NCBI GenBank assembly: GCA_029204225.1
Contig: CM055095.1
Coordinates: 52,923,836-52,987,835 of the forward strand
DNA from: Diphasiastrum complanatum
Taxonomy: Eukaryota > Streptophyta > Lycopodiopsida > Lycopodiales > Lycopodiaceae
DNA: 64,000 nucleotides
Reading direction: 5' to 3'
Made by a program: the position numbers and the translations under genes. Position 1 is the stretch's first letter, and every line of letters begins with the position of its first letter. Below, piece after piece: positions 44,330 to 58,055 of this stretch. Under the pieces are notes generated by a model that was not told where the DNA came from, did no database searches, and saw only the letters and a program-made list of their open reading frames with translations.

Positions 44330-47300
44330 ACAGACTTTTGTTTTGTCTGATGTCGTGACACATGAGAAAATATTTGCCTCGTTGCGAAGAATTGTTGCAT
44401 ACTCACCAATGGCACAATCTACAGTGGACCCGTGACGACGATTGTTGCTGTTGACAGTTGATTATTAGATAGATTTGTGTCGTTGGACACAGATCCAATC
44501 AAAATAACGTCCGGAACAATTATGGCATAAGTTTCAGGATTCGCAGGACTTCTTCGAACTGTGTCCCCTTTATGCTATTTGTGCTGTGCTTCTCCTAGTG
44601 TTTGTCTTGTAACTAAACTCGCTCCTAGTTTTGATGCGGACAGGTTCTGAAAGCCCGTCGCGAAACCAAGCACTGTGCTTTGATGTTTTTTGGCCATCGC
44701 TTTCTTTATAGCATGGAAAGGTGAGGCATAGCTCCAACAAGATATGCAAACCTTTGATATTGTACATGCAAACCTTTGATTCATTCATGCTCATGACATA
44801 GTGCTGAGAGGCTTTTATGGTATGCAAATCAAGTTTGGAAGACGAGAAAATTATGCAACGTGCGTCGAAGAGGAGCTATTTGCAACTCATCGGACTTGCT
44901 TCTTTCTGGATCGCTAGCAAGGTTTGTTTCACTGCAGATTGTAAGCTGTACTCAATTTGGCTGGGCATTATGAAGATCATTTCAAGGATATTTACTTTGC
45001 GAATGACGTTGAATATGACCTACAGATTCACGAAACACGGCCAACACCTTTGATGCACTTGGAGGAAGTTGCCAACAAATTGATCACAGACGTGCATTTC
45101 ACAAAGAGAGACTTTGTCGAGGCAGTGAGGACTTCTACTTCGTTGCCATCACTTAGAGAATATAGTAATCAGCAAGTTCACAATAATATGTGATCTGACA
45201 CTGGCGGGCCTTCTTTGTTTACTTTAGATTAAGTTATATAAGTTTTCTTAAGGAATAAATCATTATCGTGAAGACATCCATAGGATATAGAATGTGCTCA
45301 AAGGAAACAAAATCTGCATAACATTCGCAAGTTTTTAGTTTATTAACTGTCAATTCTAATTTTTTCTCCCAATGCCTGTTCACTGTTGTTTTCAATCCAA
45401 ATATCCCGAAATGCTGCATTGAGATTTCAGGAGATTCTTCTTTTGAATGTAATTTTCCCTCTTGCCTTAAGCTTCAGGAACTTGTTCATTTGAAGGAGAT
45501 TTTCTTTTAAATTGGCGTGGGTCATAGGCTAATGTCAAAGTGGTTGATACACTGTCCAACTTTGGGTGCACTGGTATTCTGATCAGAGATAAGAAGGTAG
45601 TTAGCTGTTTCCTTGCCAAGTCCGCTTTCAAGCCTCGAAAGTTTCTGAAGATGTGACTATTTGTCCTCTTGCATTACCTCTTTATTTCTTTTATCGGCAG
45701 GTAAGATCGTGAATTTGCAGGCAATCAAGTTCGAATTGGGGTTTGGAGTTCTTCTGTGTGACGTTGTGGAGGAACTTGTGCAAAAATTCAGGTAAATATT
45801 TTGGGGAGCAACACACTAATAGTAGCTTAGCACGTTGCAAAAAAATAAAATATTTGCTTATTAATAATACTCACAATTGTCTTTAAATTACTTGGTCTTG
45901 ATCTTGATTTTTTGCTCGCCAATACAATGTCACAATTTGGTTCTTAAATAAATGTAAGAATGCTCTTTAGTTTAATATTGAACCGAATGGTTCCTCGATG
46001 AGGTAAATGATGTCGCTACCGTATATTGTACTCACTACAGAAAACAGTCCAGCTTCTAAAGAAATAAATTAGCTGCTGAAGAATTTGTGCACTACATTTA
46101 GCAACACCAAGTTTTATTTTCTAACTATAATATCTTCCCCAAAAAGAAACTATAATATCTTCCCCTTGTATCTATCATTTTTGGAACACACTCAAATGCT
46201 CTAAGAATTGGGTGATATGTCCAATGATCATGTTTTCCCTACAATCTCTATATAAAGATCTACAACTCATGATATTTAAGACGTTTTCTAGTCTCTTTCA
46301 TGCATAATTTACATCCACTTTCACATTAGAAAAATTCTCTTTCCTCACGATTTGCCAATTGGATTACCGACACTTGATTTTGTGATGTAATGGTACCATC
46401 GTAACTATATAGATATCCACTTCAAGCTTCTTTGAGTAATTACGCCACTTTGCCCTCTCAATTTACATTTTGTTTTCCATCTTCACAACAATATCATAAG
46501 GTGCTTTTTAGGGATTGCACTTCCACTTTACTCTTCTTTCTTTTTGCAATGGTTTCATTTTTATGTGCATGAATTTAGCTAGAGGCCTAAAATTGGACCT
46601 ACTTATGGTTTTACTATAAAGACCCATGTGATTGCTTATTATATTGGATCAAGTCTTCTCTAGACAATTTGTCTAACATAGATTGCAAATAGGCAAGCAA
46701 AAGCTAGATTTAATCATAAAATTTAGATACCAATAACAAGCTATAAGCTGAAAACTTCTTGCAAATGTAAGTTTTCTATATAAAACTTCAATGGAATTTT
46801 TAGAATAATGAAATCTTAAGTGTCGGTCTACATTGAAGAGCTCTAGGTATGCCTATGGTAAGACTTCCAAATACTCATTTCTAGGGTATGAGAATGGTCT
46901 TAAGGATAATGATTTGGAGATGCAATCACATCACAAGACTCTGGTAATCTAATCTATAATTTGCATTTTTCTAAATCAAAATCATCAATAGATTACAAAT
47001 TGAATGAATTCCTTGTTTTCTGATATTGAATCAAACTTTTCTAAATACTAAAGCCCGCTCTAAAAATGCTCACAATTTAGCTTTGAAAACAAGGATGATG
47101 ACTGTTGGTTTCTTATCATTTATAGCTTCTCTATAAATGATAAGAAACCAACAGTCACTTAAATGGCCATAACATGCTACTTAGCCGAAACACATGAATA
47201 ATTCACAACTTTAAAAAGTCATCAACCAAGTTTACAAAGCTACCACACCAAACTAGTGAAACTAACACAAAAGTTGGATTACATGATAGAATATTAGAAA

Positions 47301-48602
47301 ACCTGAAACTTGAAATTTGTTGAAGAAAACACAGAACTCGAAGTGTTTTTGTCAGAATTGATACAAGCGATATACAAATTTCATCTCATGTTGTGATAAC
47401 AAAATTTTGTTGTGCCAATCATTATTTCATGATTATTGGCATTCATTTTATCATATGAGAAAACCAAGAAACTTAAAATGTTTCTTTCTATGAAAAATAA
47501 ATAAATCATGTTTCCTTTTCTGTCCCTGTAGAAAAGTCGCTACAGTTGGAAGATTTTTGGAAATTCAGACAAGCTTCGATATCATTGACTTACTATATGA
47601 TTGCGAGGAGCTTAACATTCAAAATACACCCTCAAACCTTGTTGCAGCTTCAATCGTGGTAAGCATTTTTGTTTCAATTTATTCTCTAAGCTAAATCAAA
47701 ATGATCCAAATCATTTGGCAAAATATGAAGAGGCAATAAAAAAAAAAAACCACTAGACATATCTAGTTTTCAATTGAAGGAAAACACTAGATACTCTTCT
47801 ACTTATGAATTTTAACAAACAACTTATAAACTCTTCATTGCAGGCTGTGACGTACACCCTTAGTGTGAAAACGGAAATGTGCAACTTTCCTATCCTACCT
47901 TGGTGTAAGAGACTATTGATGTACAAGTGATTTGTTGCAAATAATCATTGATATTCAATTTTTGGTATTTTAATTCTAGCACTTTCTTGCCATTATGCAT
48001 AATAGCAAAATTGTTAAATGCTCACTTTTAGTGCAATTTTTTTTCCAGGTGATCTCAACCATAGGATAACATTTTCTATCTTAAAAGAACTAGTTGGCAA
48101 ATTTTTTACAATCAAGACAATTTGTGATTCATGATTGAGCTTATTAACTCTTTAATGAATGTGAAGTTGTATGTGTCAATGATACACTCAATATCAAATA
48201 CTTGTAGTGATTAATAAGTTTCATCCTCATGATTAACCTTCCTTAAAGCATTCCTTATATCAATAGAGGGTTCTCCTAAAAGCTCCTTTCACGTATTTTC
48301 CATCTATACTCACATTACTTATTAAGAAGTGCATACTCTATTGTGCTTTACAAAAGACATTTGTAGAACTAACAATTTTTGTTTTTTGTGTTGCAGTAAT
48401 TGCAATTTGTAAGGGTCATTATGATGAAATTCGATTCCTTGTTCAAAAGATCCTCTTGAAAATATTCAAAATCAAGTCGGACACCATCATCGATGAAGAT
48501 TCAACTAGTGGAGATGAACATAGAGATTTTGAAGTGTGCAAGTCAAATACAAATATGATTTTATTACCTTGGCAAGAGAGAAATTTCAAAGATGATGACT
48601 AG
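44330..48602 (+). CDS. Cyclin-J18-like gene, multi-exon, 5' end damaged
   Basis: Exon-like blocks: about 44332-44432 (SDVVTHEKIFASLRRIV), about 44462-44527 (LLDRFVSLDTDP), 44834-44921 (LQLIGLASFWIASK), 45026-45124 (RPTPLMHLEEVANKLITDV, TKRDFVEA), 45478-45495 (ELVHLK), 45721-45791 (AIKFELGFGVLL, EELVQKF), 47532-47658 (KVATVGRFLE, IIDLLYD, SNLVAASIV), 47844-47904 (TYTLSV, NFPILPW) and 48397-48602 (HYDEIRFLVQKIL, then an acidic tail). The last six join in consistent phase without stops. The order (LRR..V, LDRF, IW/FWIASK, ITDV..RDF, ELVxLK.KFE.G, NFPILPW) matches the plant cyclin J18 family from memory, a poorly studied CDK-regulator type. Problems: TGA at 44433 and 44459 with a frame change between them, and a GA instead of GT donor at 45496. 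It could be a recent pseudogene, or contain base errors. The true start is unknown. Confidence 0.65.
47100..47156. repeat. Perfect 26-bp inverted repeat with 5-nt loop, in an intron
   Basis: Arms 47100-47125 and 47131-47156 are exactly complementary; the loop is 'cttct'. The arm starts GACTGTTGG and ends TTTATAG. It lies in the 1.74-kb intron between the exons at 45721 and 47532. Pairing does not extend outside the arms. Confidence 0.95.
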
Positions 48603-48605
48603 CAA

Positions 48606-48690
48606 TAACTTTGCAAATGTGTTATAACTACACAATTGTAAACCCATAACTTTGCAAATGTGTTATAACTACACAATTGTAAACCCTAGT
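48606..48690. repeat. Tandem duplication of about 42 bp in the cyclin 3' region
   Basis: Two consecutive copies run 'ataactttgcaaatgtg' to 'cacaattgtaaaccc', nearly identical. They begin four bases after the stop codon, so a 3' UTR position is likely. Confidence 0.93.
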
Positions 48691-49249
48691 AGATTGAGCT
48701 AGTAGAAAGTTATGGTTGCAACATATATACCACTTTGCCTTTTATATTATTTGATATTTTTTGATAAAATCTTGTAGAGAAGCAATTTATTTTACTAATA
48801 GCATGTTTACATCAATATATACATGTGTGCACATTGGATCATGTCTTAAGGTGAGGAAAGGATGCATCAAGTTTTGGGACCATTTGTTCATGTACATAAA
48901 CCTCTTTGGTTAAGATACTTGGTGTTTTATGTAAGCACAAAAGTTTAAATCATGATTCTCAAAACATGTACCTTAAGTACTCCAAGACCTAACAACATAT
49001 ATGATTGTCTATTGGTCTTTTATCCTCACAAAATCTAAGTTGAGATGTTAATGCTCCTATTAATCAACCATTTTCTTCACATCATATTTTCTCATCTCCA
49101 AAAGATCATTCATGCAACTACTCAAGAAGCATGACTCAATCAAATCCATATAAGCAACCCTAAATGCTAAACAATTGCTATGGTAACCCATATTGACATA
49201 ACAATTGATGTTCTGATATGAATTTCGTCCAAGTAGGAATACACTAAGA

Positions 49250-51015
49250 ATCCAAAGCAAAAAAATTTGCCTGGCAGTGCTGCCTCATCTCGATGGAGCG
49301 CTGCAAGGCGACAATGAGATAAGTGCGTAGGAACATTTGCAACGTAAACTTCTCTCCAAAGTATAAGTGCGTAGGAACTACACGGGGGGGGAGGTCCTGC
49401 TCCGAGGCCCTTCCGCCCCGGAAGAGTGTGCGCCCGAGGGCGCACGGTCTTCCGCGGGCGGAAGGGCCGAGGAGCCGGCCCTTCCCTTCCGTGAATTCCG
49501 TTTTTACATTTTTTTTTCTTTTTTTTTGACGTAAATTTTTTTTTACACACACCTTCCGAGCGGAAGGTGCATGTAAAAAATGTAAATAAATTTACGTGCA
49601 CCTTCCGGTGTCCGAAAGGTGCCTGTAAATAAAAAATTTGTCAAAAAAAAATTTGCCCCACAGATTACGTTCTGTGAGGCATCACCATTTCCTTTGTAAA
49701 AATTTAAAAATTGATTTTACGGTCCGAGACCGGCTTTCGAATCCTTTGCAAACCTCTGAGATCGTGACGCAACTGCTTGGCAACGCTGCCTCATTGCGGT
49801 TTAGGGGTGGCAAAAGTTTTTGCTTGGCAGCATTGCTCGCCGGTGAGCAATGCTGCCAGGCAAAAATATTTTGCCTGGCAGTGCTCCATCACAATTTGGC
49901 AGTGCTGCTAGGCTAGGCCCTTGCTTAAGAGGATGTATTGATGATACTTGGCTGGTAAGTTGTGCTGATCGAAATTGCTCCAAATTTAGCAATCACGATC
50001 CATCATAGCTGAATGAGTTTCTACAAACGTTTACACTACATTTCCATCTGCACGTTGATTATACTGCTAATGCTCTGGATATTTACTTTGTTGCTTTTGC
50101 TTTTGTTATTGTAAAATGTATGAACTGACACCTAACCCTGGATGCGTCATATGCTACATGAGCACATTCTGTGATGTATGACCACATCTACCGCTTAGCA
50201 ACTCTTGATTGGCCAATGAAACCATGTGGATTGCTACGGTGCTGCCCCAGTCAAAACGACTTACAAGTAATGGTTTATCTCCAAATATTGTTGTTCTTGT
50301 AGCAAAAACGTTGTCCAGCTTCGGTCGTAGAAAGAGCATAAGCTAGAAACGTTGCCAAGTATATAGATATCACAAGTAGCTATTTCAAAGACCAAGAAAT
50401 AGCTTAATTTGTATTACATCGGACAAACTGAGTCGAATTGCCATTGTTTGTCTGGCAAACAAATTTTGGTCTGGCGCATTGCTCGCTCGCGAGCAATGTG
50501 CCATGCACCTTTTGTTTCCTTGCTACTTCACAACTCTCCTATTGCATCAACACATAATTTCATATTTCTTTGGACCTCCAACACCTTGCCCTTTATTCTT
50601 CGAGTATGAATCTTCTTTTCTAGAACATTCATCCTGACATCCTTACGTAGTGATTCATAGAGATTGTTTCGACCAACAAGAATATTCATGATGGTTCGTG
50701 ACAAGAAACTGACCTTTGGTAGTATCTAATATTCAGATGAGAATTAGGTCTTATGAAGAGCTACTTTTAAAAATAGCTTTTGTGTTGTTGCAATTGGAAA
50801 TTGCTGCAGGCAAAAAAAATTTGCCTGGCTGTTGTAGTTGCAGCCAGGCAAGAAAAATTGGCCAGACACTCTTTTTTTGCCTAGCTGCAGCTGCATCCAG
50901 ACCTGGGTTCGAGCTGCAGCCAAGAAAAAAATTTTTGCATGGCTGCAACTTAATCTGAGCTAGATCGAGGTACAACCATGCAATCTGAAATAGCATATAT
51001 CTACAGCCAGGCAGA
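49250..51015. repeat. Cluster of hairpin-forming repeats with TTTGCCTGGCAG core
   Basis: The word 'tttgcctggc' or its inverse 'gccaggcaaa' occurs about eight times between 49258 and 51015, often as close inverted pairs. Clear hairpins are 49401-49473 (GC-rich, 35-36 bp arms), 49550-49569 (CACCTTCCG-AG-CGGAAGGTG), 49817-49866 (25-bp arms, two mismatches), 50472-50503 (15-bp arms) and about 50805-50852. The cluster is locally GC-rich in an AT-rich setting. No protein motif is present. It could be a nested group of foldback elements. The class is unknown to me. Confidence 0.7.
49401..49473. repeat. GC-rich hairpin, arms of about 35 bp, 2-nt loop
   Basis: The left arm 49401-49435 (GGCCCTTCCGCCC, GGAAGA, TGCGCCC) pairs with 49438-49473 with about four mismatches and one bulge. 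The loop is 'ga'. It is by far the most GC-rich stretch in the window and is followed by T-rich sequence. Confidence 0.88.
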
Positions 51016-51019
51016 ATTA

Positions 51020-53106
51020 TTAGGGCTTTACCATGGCATGTGCTTGTGCGGTGAGTAAAGTGCTACAAGATCGTGCTACCATCAGAGCTTGAACAAGATC
51101 GTAGACAACACTTGAATCAATAGCAAAAGTCGATGAGCACCAAGAGCAGCTTTATGAGTCTCACAATAATGGAAGGGAACAGTTTTAGCACAGAATTTTG
51201 ATGAATAACTCAATGGTACCTTTATCAAATTTTTTTATAGACTTTGCAACTCACAAATACCTCCTATTGAAGCACATATGGTCGAGGCCCAAACTCAAAT
51301 GTTATCATTCAATTTGTAACAAGTTTGCTTGAATTTGTTCTCCACAAATGCCACCTTGTAAAAAGTTTGCATAGGTTTGTTCTCCACAATTGCCTCCTCT
51401 CAAAGTGCATAAGGCATTAGCACAATATTGTTCCATAAGTCTTCACTATGTTTGAGAGGGCTATGGTGATTAAGAACATCTTGCCAAAAATATCCAACAT
51501 AGATGTATTGCACATGCTACATTTTGTCCTAGCTTATCTTCTAAAGTTCTTGAGGATAATTCATCTTTAGAATTAGCACTTGGTTCTTCAAAGGTCTTAG
51601 GGTTGTTTACAATAATTCTATAATGTCTACAACCAAAGTGTTGTAGAGCAATTCTCCTTACCCATTGCAATTATATTCTTTCTTTTGGTATCTTTCCTTG
51701 AGAAGCTGGACTCCTTCAAATATGCCAAACCTTTTGGAAGAAAGTTTAATAAGCAAAGAGTAGGCTCACCCAACCCATGTCTCCAATAGTCACCATCCCA
51801 TTCTTCACTCTCTCCATCACCTAGCAATAACAACCTCTACTAAGAAGAAAAAAGACCAAAAATTCTTTACTAAAAAAAATTTACTTTCTAAAATTGCGGA
51901 GGCTATAAAACAAGTAAAGTAATCAAACTAAATATATTGCAAAGTCTTATAAGCTTCATCATGGGTCTATTTGCCATGCATACAATCATTGATGATCATA
52001 CCATCTATGCATGTGTATGCTTTGGATGATGTTAAGGTGAATAGCAAAAATGATATTAATTTGCTCTCATCCTATTTGTTTGTGAGTATTCATTGTCTTG
52101 TCTCATCTAATAAAATAATATCCAACTTAGCCATGTCAAGTACCAGTAGGAATTTCCTTCTACTACAATGGCTTGCACTATATTCCATGTTAGTGTAATG
52201 TGGGCTGCCACCGAGGAAGATGAGGTTTAGCTATCTATGCAAAGCTATATCCTTTTCTAGCAACGACTAACCTCCACATGTAGATCCAGTAAAGTCGATG
52301 ACCATGCGAGATAGTTGTAAAGTAACAAAATAAATTTGCAAGTTTCAACCTTATGTCATCTTGTTCTTGCTCATGTGTGTCAGATCATTTTTTAGCAATA
52401 ATTATTGACAAAGAAAAATGAAAATAGATAGATATTATATTTTATTTGGCTCTATTTAGTAAGTCTTTTGTTATAGAATATATATATACTCTAAAATATT
52501 GGTTGATATGATCAATACTTTTTTTTTAAATAAACTCACAAAACTCGCAATTGATTTACTCGCAAAATGTCTGGACTTGAGGATGATGAAGGTGCAAGAA
52601 GTTTTGGCAATTCCATCCTAGAATTGGGTTGGGAGCCAATAATGCTCGATTTTGGCCTCTAACATTCAATTCTGGATATTGAAGTAGCTTAAGCTCCACT
52701 TTTCTTGCTGAATTTTATTGATTTCAGCATCCTACTTCATTCCTACGAAGTTTTCACATGGATCTATGCATGTATGAATACACATCTATGGAACATCTGT
52801 AAGGGATCCTTTAAGAGATGGTAAAAGTTCCTTCATGGACATCATTCTCTATAGGAGTCTCATAGGTTTCTTGTTTGTAGCTAGAATTATTCTAAAAATA
52901 TTCATTCATCAAGCTAAGATTAGCTCTTGTAGAGAGCTGTACCATAGTTTTATCAAGCTAAATTTGAGGAGACGTAGTTTGAAAATTGATAAATACTAGC
53001 TTGATAAACATATATTTTATTGTACATTTTGTAATTCACATGTGTGTGTGCATGTTCACACATGTGAGAAATAGATCCTAATCATAGGAGTTAGATAGGA
53101 AGTTTG
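51020..53106. other. Intergenic, no gene recognised
   Basis: Minus-strand frames at 51470-51833 (GDGESEEWDGDYWRHGLGEP; NNPKTFEEPSAN) look compositionally protein-like but match nothing I know. They are not supported as a gene. Elsewhere the stretch is AT-rich without terminal repeats or RNA genes. Confidence 0.4.
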
Positions 53107-53482
53107 TGTCAGAAATCAGTGGGAATGAGCGGAAGCTAGGGAGCGAGCTTGGTGCGTGGATCGGAAGCACCACAGTTAGTAGCAGAATGTTCAAACTAAA
53201 TTGATTCAACAAATGCAAGTGAACTATAGCAGTAGTGAGATAGATAAATTGCACTCTGATTAATATCAACAATGGGTACAATGCTTGAAGTAATTACTTC
53301 AGCTGATTGTTGTGTGTGATAACACTGGCAATGAAAATATATCTTGTCTATTACAATTTCAGTAGTAATTGTATATCAGAAGAAGTTTTCTGATGAAGAT
53401 TCTAGGATTAGATATACTGAAAATATCTACAACTAACTCACATTGAATGATATCTTCTATATTAATTACAATCGCCTTGTAA
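53107..53482 (-). repeat. Copia E 3' LTR, front end deleted
   Basis: It aligns with 57671-58044 throughout. On the element strand it begins at TTACAAGG, lacking the TGTATTTACAA start kept in the other LTR. The usual polypurine tract is absent just before it. One small deletion explains both. Confidence 0.85.
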
Positions 53483-53519
53483 GTCGTTGAATCTGAGATG
53501 GTAATCTACTGCCATTGAT

Positions 53520-55080
<1,561 letters not shown>

Positions 55081-55282
55081 TGCCTCTGAAATTGTATTTG
55101 GTTCCTACACAAAGTAACAGGTTGCATCATCCATAAATCTGGATGGAGGCTGTCTGGGTCAATTTGGCCTTCTTGGCTAGATTTCTTCCATGTGTTGATC
55201 ATACTCATTTTCAAAGTTAGTATCGATTTCTTGATTTTTGACCATAGGGTCAAAATTTGACTGTTCAACCTTGGGTCGGATT

Positions 55283-56612
55283 TTAACTGTTCAACCTTAG
55301 GGTCAGATTTTGACTGTTCAACCTAGGGTCATAAATTTGTGCAACCTTTCCCTTGGGGTTGAAAAACTTGTCCTCCAGAAAAATGACATTTCTGCTTGTG
55401 AATGCCTTTTCTGTGTCCAGATTGTAGAGCTTGTATGCCTTGTGATCTGGAGAATAGCCACTTGAGATTTTCAGGGATCTGAGCATAGGCAATGCATCCA
55501 AACACTCTAATATTCTTGAGTGATGTTTTCAATCATGTCCACACCTCATAAGGTGTCTTGCCATTCAGGGCTTTGGTGATGGATCGATTTTGTAGGTATG
55601 ATGTTGTATTAACGACTTCTGTCTAGAATTTATTCGGAAGAGAGGCATGGGCTAGCATGCTCTTGGCACTTTCAACAAGTGTCCAATTCTTCCTCTCAGC
55701 TACACCATTGGACTGTGGTGAGTAGCTTGTTGTATATTGTTGGTGTATTCCGTTTGCCTCACAGAATTCTTTTAATTCTATGGAAATAAATACTCTCTCT
55801 CCATCTGAATGTAGTACTTTGATCTTCCTCTGAGTCTGATTTTCTGCAGACATCTTGAACTACTTGAAGAATTTAAATGCTTCTTATTTGTTCTTTAAAA
55901 AGTAAGTAGCACATCATCAGAAGTCATCGATAAAGATAAGAAAATATAGTGTTCCCCCTGTGGTAGCAGTCTATATCGGGCCACAAATGTCACTGTGTAC
56001 AAGGTCTAGCAAATTTCAAAAAGTGTGAACTAAGTCAGAAATGAATGGACTTCTAGCATGCTTGCTGATAATACAACTTTTGCATGGAGAACTCGATTTG
56101 CTGATTTGAGACAAATCTTGTACCAAACTTTGTTTTGACATTTTTTGAATACTATTGAAGTTGAGATGGCCTAATCTGAGATGCCATATCATATCAGTTG
56201 ATTCAGACATAGTGGTGTAAAGAGCTTGACTGCTAGAAGAGTAGTAGTGGGTGAGCTTGTATAAATTGCCACTTCTCCCGAAAGCTAGAGCTTTTCGAGA
56301 CTTGTCAAAGATTGTGCAGCCATTTGTATCAAATTCGACTCTCTGACCTGAATCGATGATTCTGCTAACTAAGAGCAGATCTTGGTCAGATTTGGAACGT
56401 GGAGAACGTTGGACTTCACCCTTATGAAATTTGACCATGATTGTTCCTTCACCTTGGATTGTGTGAGATGAGTTGTCTCCAAGTTGCACAACTCGAGAGT
56501 GAGTGTATAATTCGTAGTCCTTGAACCAGTCTTTGTGGTGAGTCATGTGTTGTGTTGCTCCAGAATCAAGATACCATGAATCAATATCCTGTTGTTCTCC
56601 GACCTTGGTCAT
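55283..56612 (-). pseudogene. Copia E protease and integrase
   Basis: The protease reads SWYLDSGATQHMTHH near 56560, with an intact DSG. The zinc domain has MIWHLRLGHLNFNSIQKM and CKSCIISKHARSPF. The catalytic core is broken near 55950 (stops where HSDICGP is expected, the sequence 'cagtgacatttgtggccc' on the element strand). The second half has HSDGERVFIS, in which the usual SDNGGEY is altered, and NGVAERKNWT with the catalytic Glu. The post-core FGCIAYAQIPENL follows. Frames change several times. Confidence 0.85.
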
Positions 56613-57540
56613 AAAAGCTGCCTCATCTTCCTCTTGACGTTGGGTCGAAAAACTAGTTGAAGCACTATGTGCTTGTTGTTGGTATTGCTTCTTCTTTTCA
56701 TTATTATATGACAGTCTTCTGCAGTCCTTGATTTCATGTCTAGTTTTCTTGCAGTATCTGCAGAATATTTTCTACTTTGGTTGGAATGATGAAGAGTTTG
56801 AATTCGACATTGAGTCAAAATTTGACCCAGAGCTAAAATTCGACCCTGAGCCAAAATTTGACCCTGAGCCAGTATTCAACCCTGGCTGCATATTGCTCTT
56901 CTTTTTGGATCTAAACTTCTGATTTTTTGAATATAGTGCTTGTGGATCCGATCTTGAGCCTGAGGAGGAAGCTGATCTTTTGATTTCTTCTTGGAGAAGT
57001 AATGAGATTACTCTTGATAGAGCTAGATGCACCTGGATCAAAATTGCCATGACCCAATTTTCATAGGTTTTAGGCAGACTCAATAATAGAGTCATGACAG
57101 CATTGGAGTCTTGTATTTATGAGCCAGTTGTAGTCATTTGCTCCATGAGATTTTGGAAAGTGTTGAGATGACTCGAAACACTTACTACTTCAGACATTCT
57201 CAGGGAGAAATATTTCTTCCTCAAATGGAGTTTGGAGGTGAGGTCCCTGAAATCGTCAGGGTTGCTAGGATGTCCCATGCATCCTTAGCAGTCTAAGCAG
57301 CTCTTATGTGACTGATTTGGGTGTGTTTTATGTTGAGAGTGATCATGGCAAAAGCTTTGCCGTCTTTCAGTCTCCCTTTGGTGATAGTAGCTGCTTCACC
57401 TTCTGGCTTGAGTTTTGTGTCGTCAACAACGTCCCACAATTCCTTGGTTAATAGCATGACCTTCATTTTGAACTTTCAGAGATGATAGTTCCCTCCATTG
57501 AGCCTTTTGATTAGAGAAGAAGGATCCATTCTGGCTGAGT
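56600..57540 (-). pseudogene. Copia E gag with GSNF tandem repeats
   Basis: It starts at the Met in MDPSSLIKRLNGGNY (about 57530) and continues KFKMKVML, WDVVDDTKL and KDGKAFAMITLNIKHTQ, then decays with many stops. Near 57095 LLSLPKTYENWVMAILIQ and LSRVISLLLQEE are readable. Then comes a tandem repeat coding for GSNF.SGSNF units (56800-56890). The knuckle lies around 56740. It resembles copia D gag (LPSYYDNWVMIIMTHPELTLSRVITMLLQED). Confidence 0.85.
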
Positions 57541-58055
57541 GAGATCGTTGGTAGTAACAACAATTTTGGAATATTGTTGGTTGCGCGCTTGCTAGTTTGT
57601 TGTCTTGATAGAAACAAGACTAATAATCCACAATGAGAAACAAATTACTTGGATGCCCGCTCTGATACCATGTCAGATATCAGTGGGAATGAGCAGAAGT
57701 TGGGAGCAAGCTTGGTGCGTGGATCGAAAGTGCCACAGTTAGCAGCAGAATGTTCAAACTGAATTGATTCAGCAAATGCAAGTGAACTATAACAGTAGTG
57801 AGATAGATAATTGCACTTTGATTAATATCAACAATGAGTACAATGCTTGAAGTAATTACTTCAGCTGATCGTTGTGTGTGATAACACTGGCAACGAAAAT
57901 ATACCTTGTATATTACAATTTCAGTAGTAATTGTATATCAAAAGAAGTTTTTTGATGAAGATTCTAGGATTGGATATACTGAAAGTATCTACAACTAACT
58001 CGCATTGAATGCTATCTTCTATATTAATTACAACCACCTTGTAATTGTAAATACA

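Noticed and set aside
49167-49601. Arg/Pro-rich 144-codon minus-strand frame
   Set aside because: It reads through the GC-rich hairpin, and its composition is explained by the palindrome.
51470-51833. Possible gene fragment (GDGESEEWDGDYWRHGLGEP and following frames)
   Set aside because: It is protein-like in composition, but I could not find a family, splice sites or a second copy to support it.
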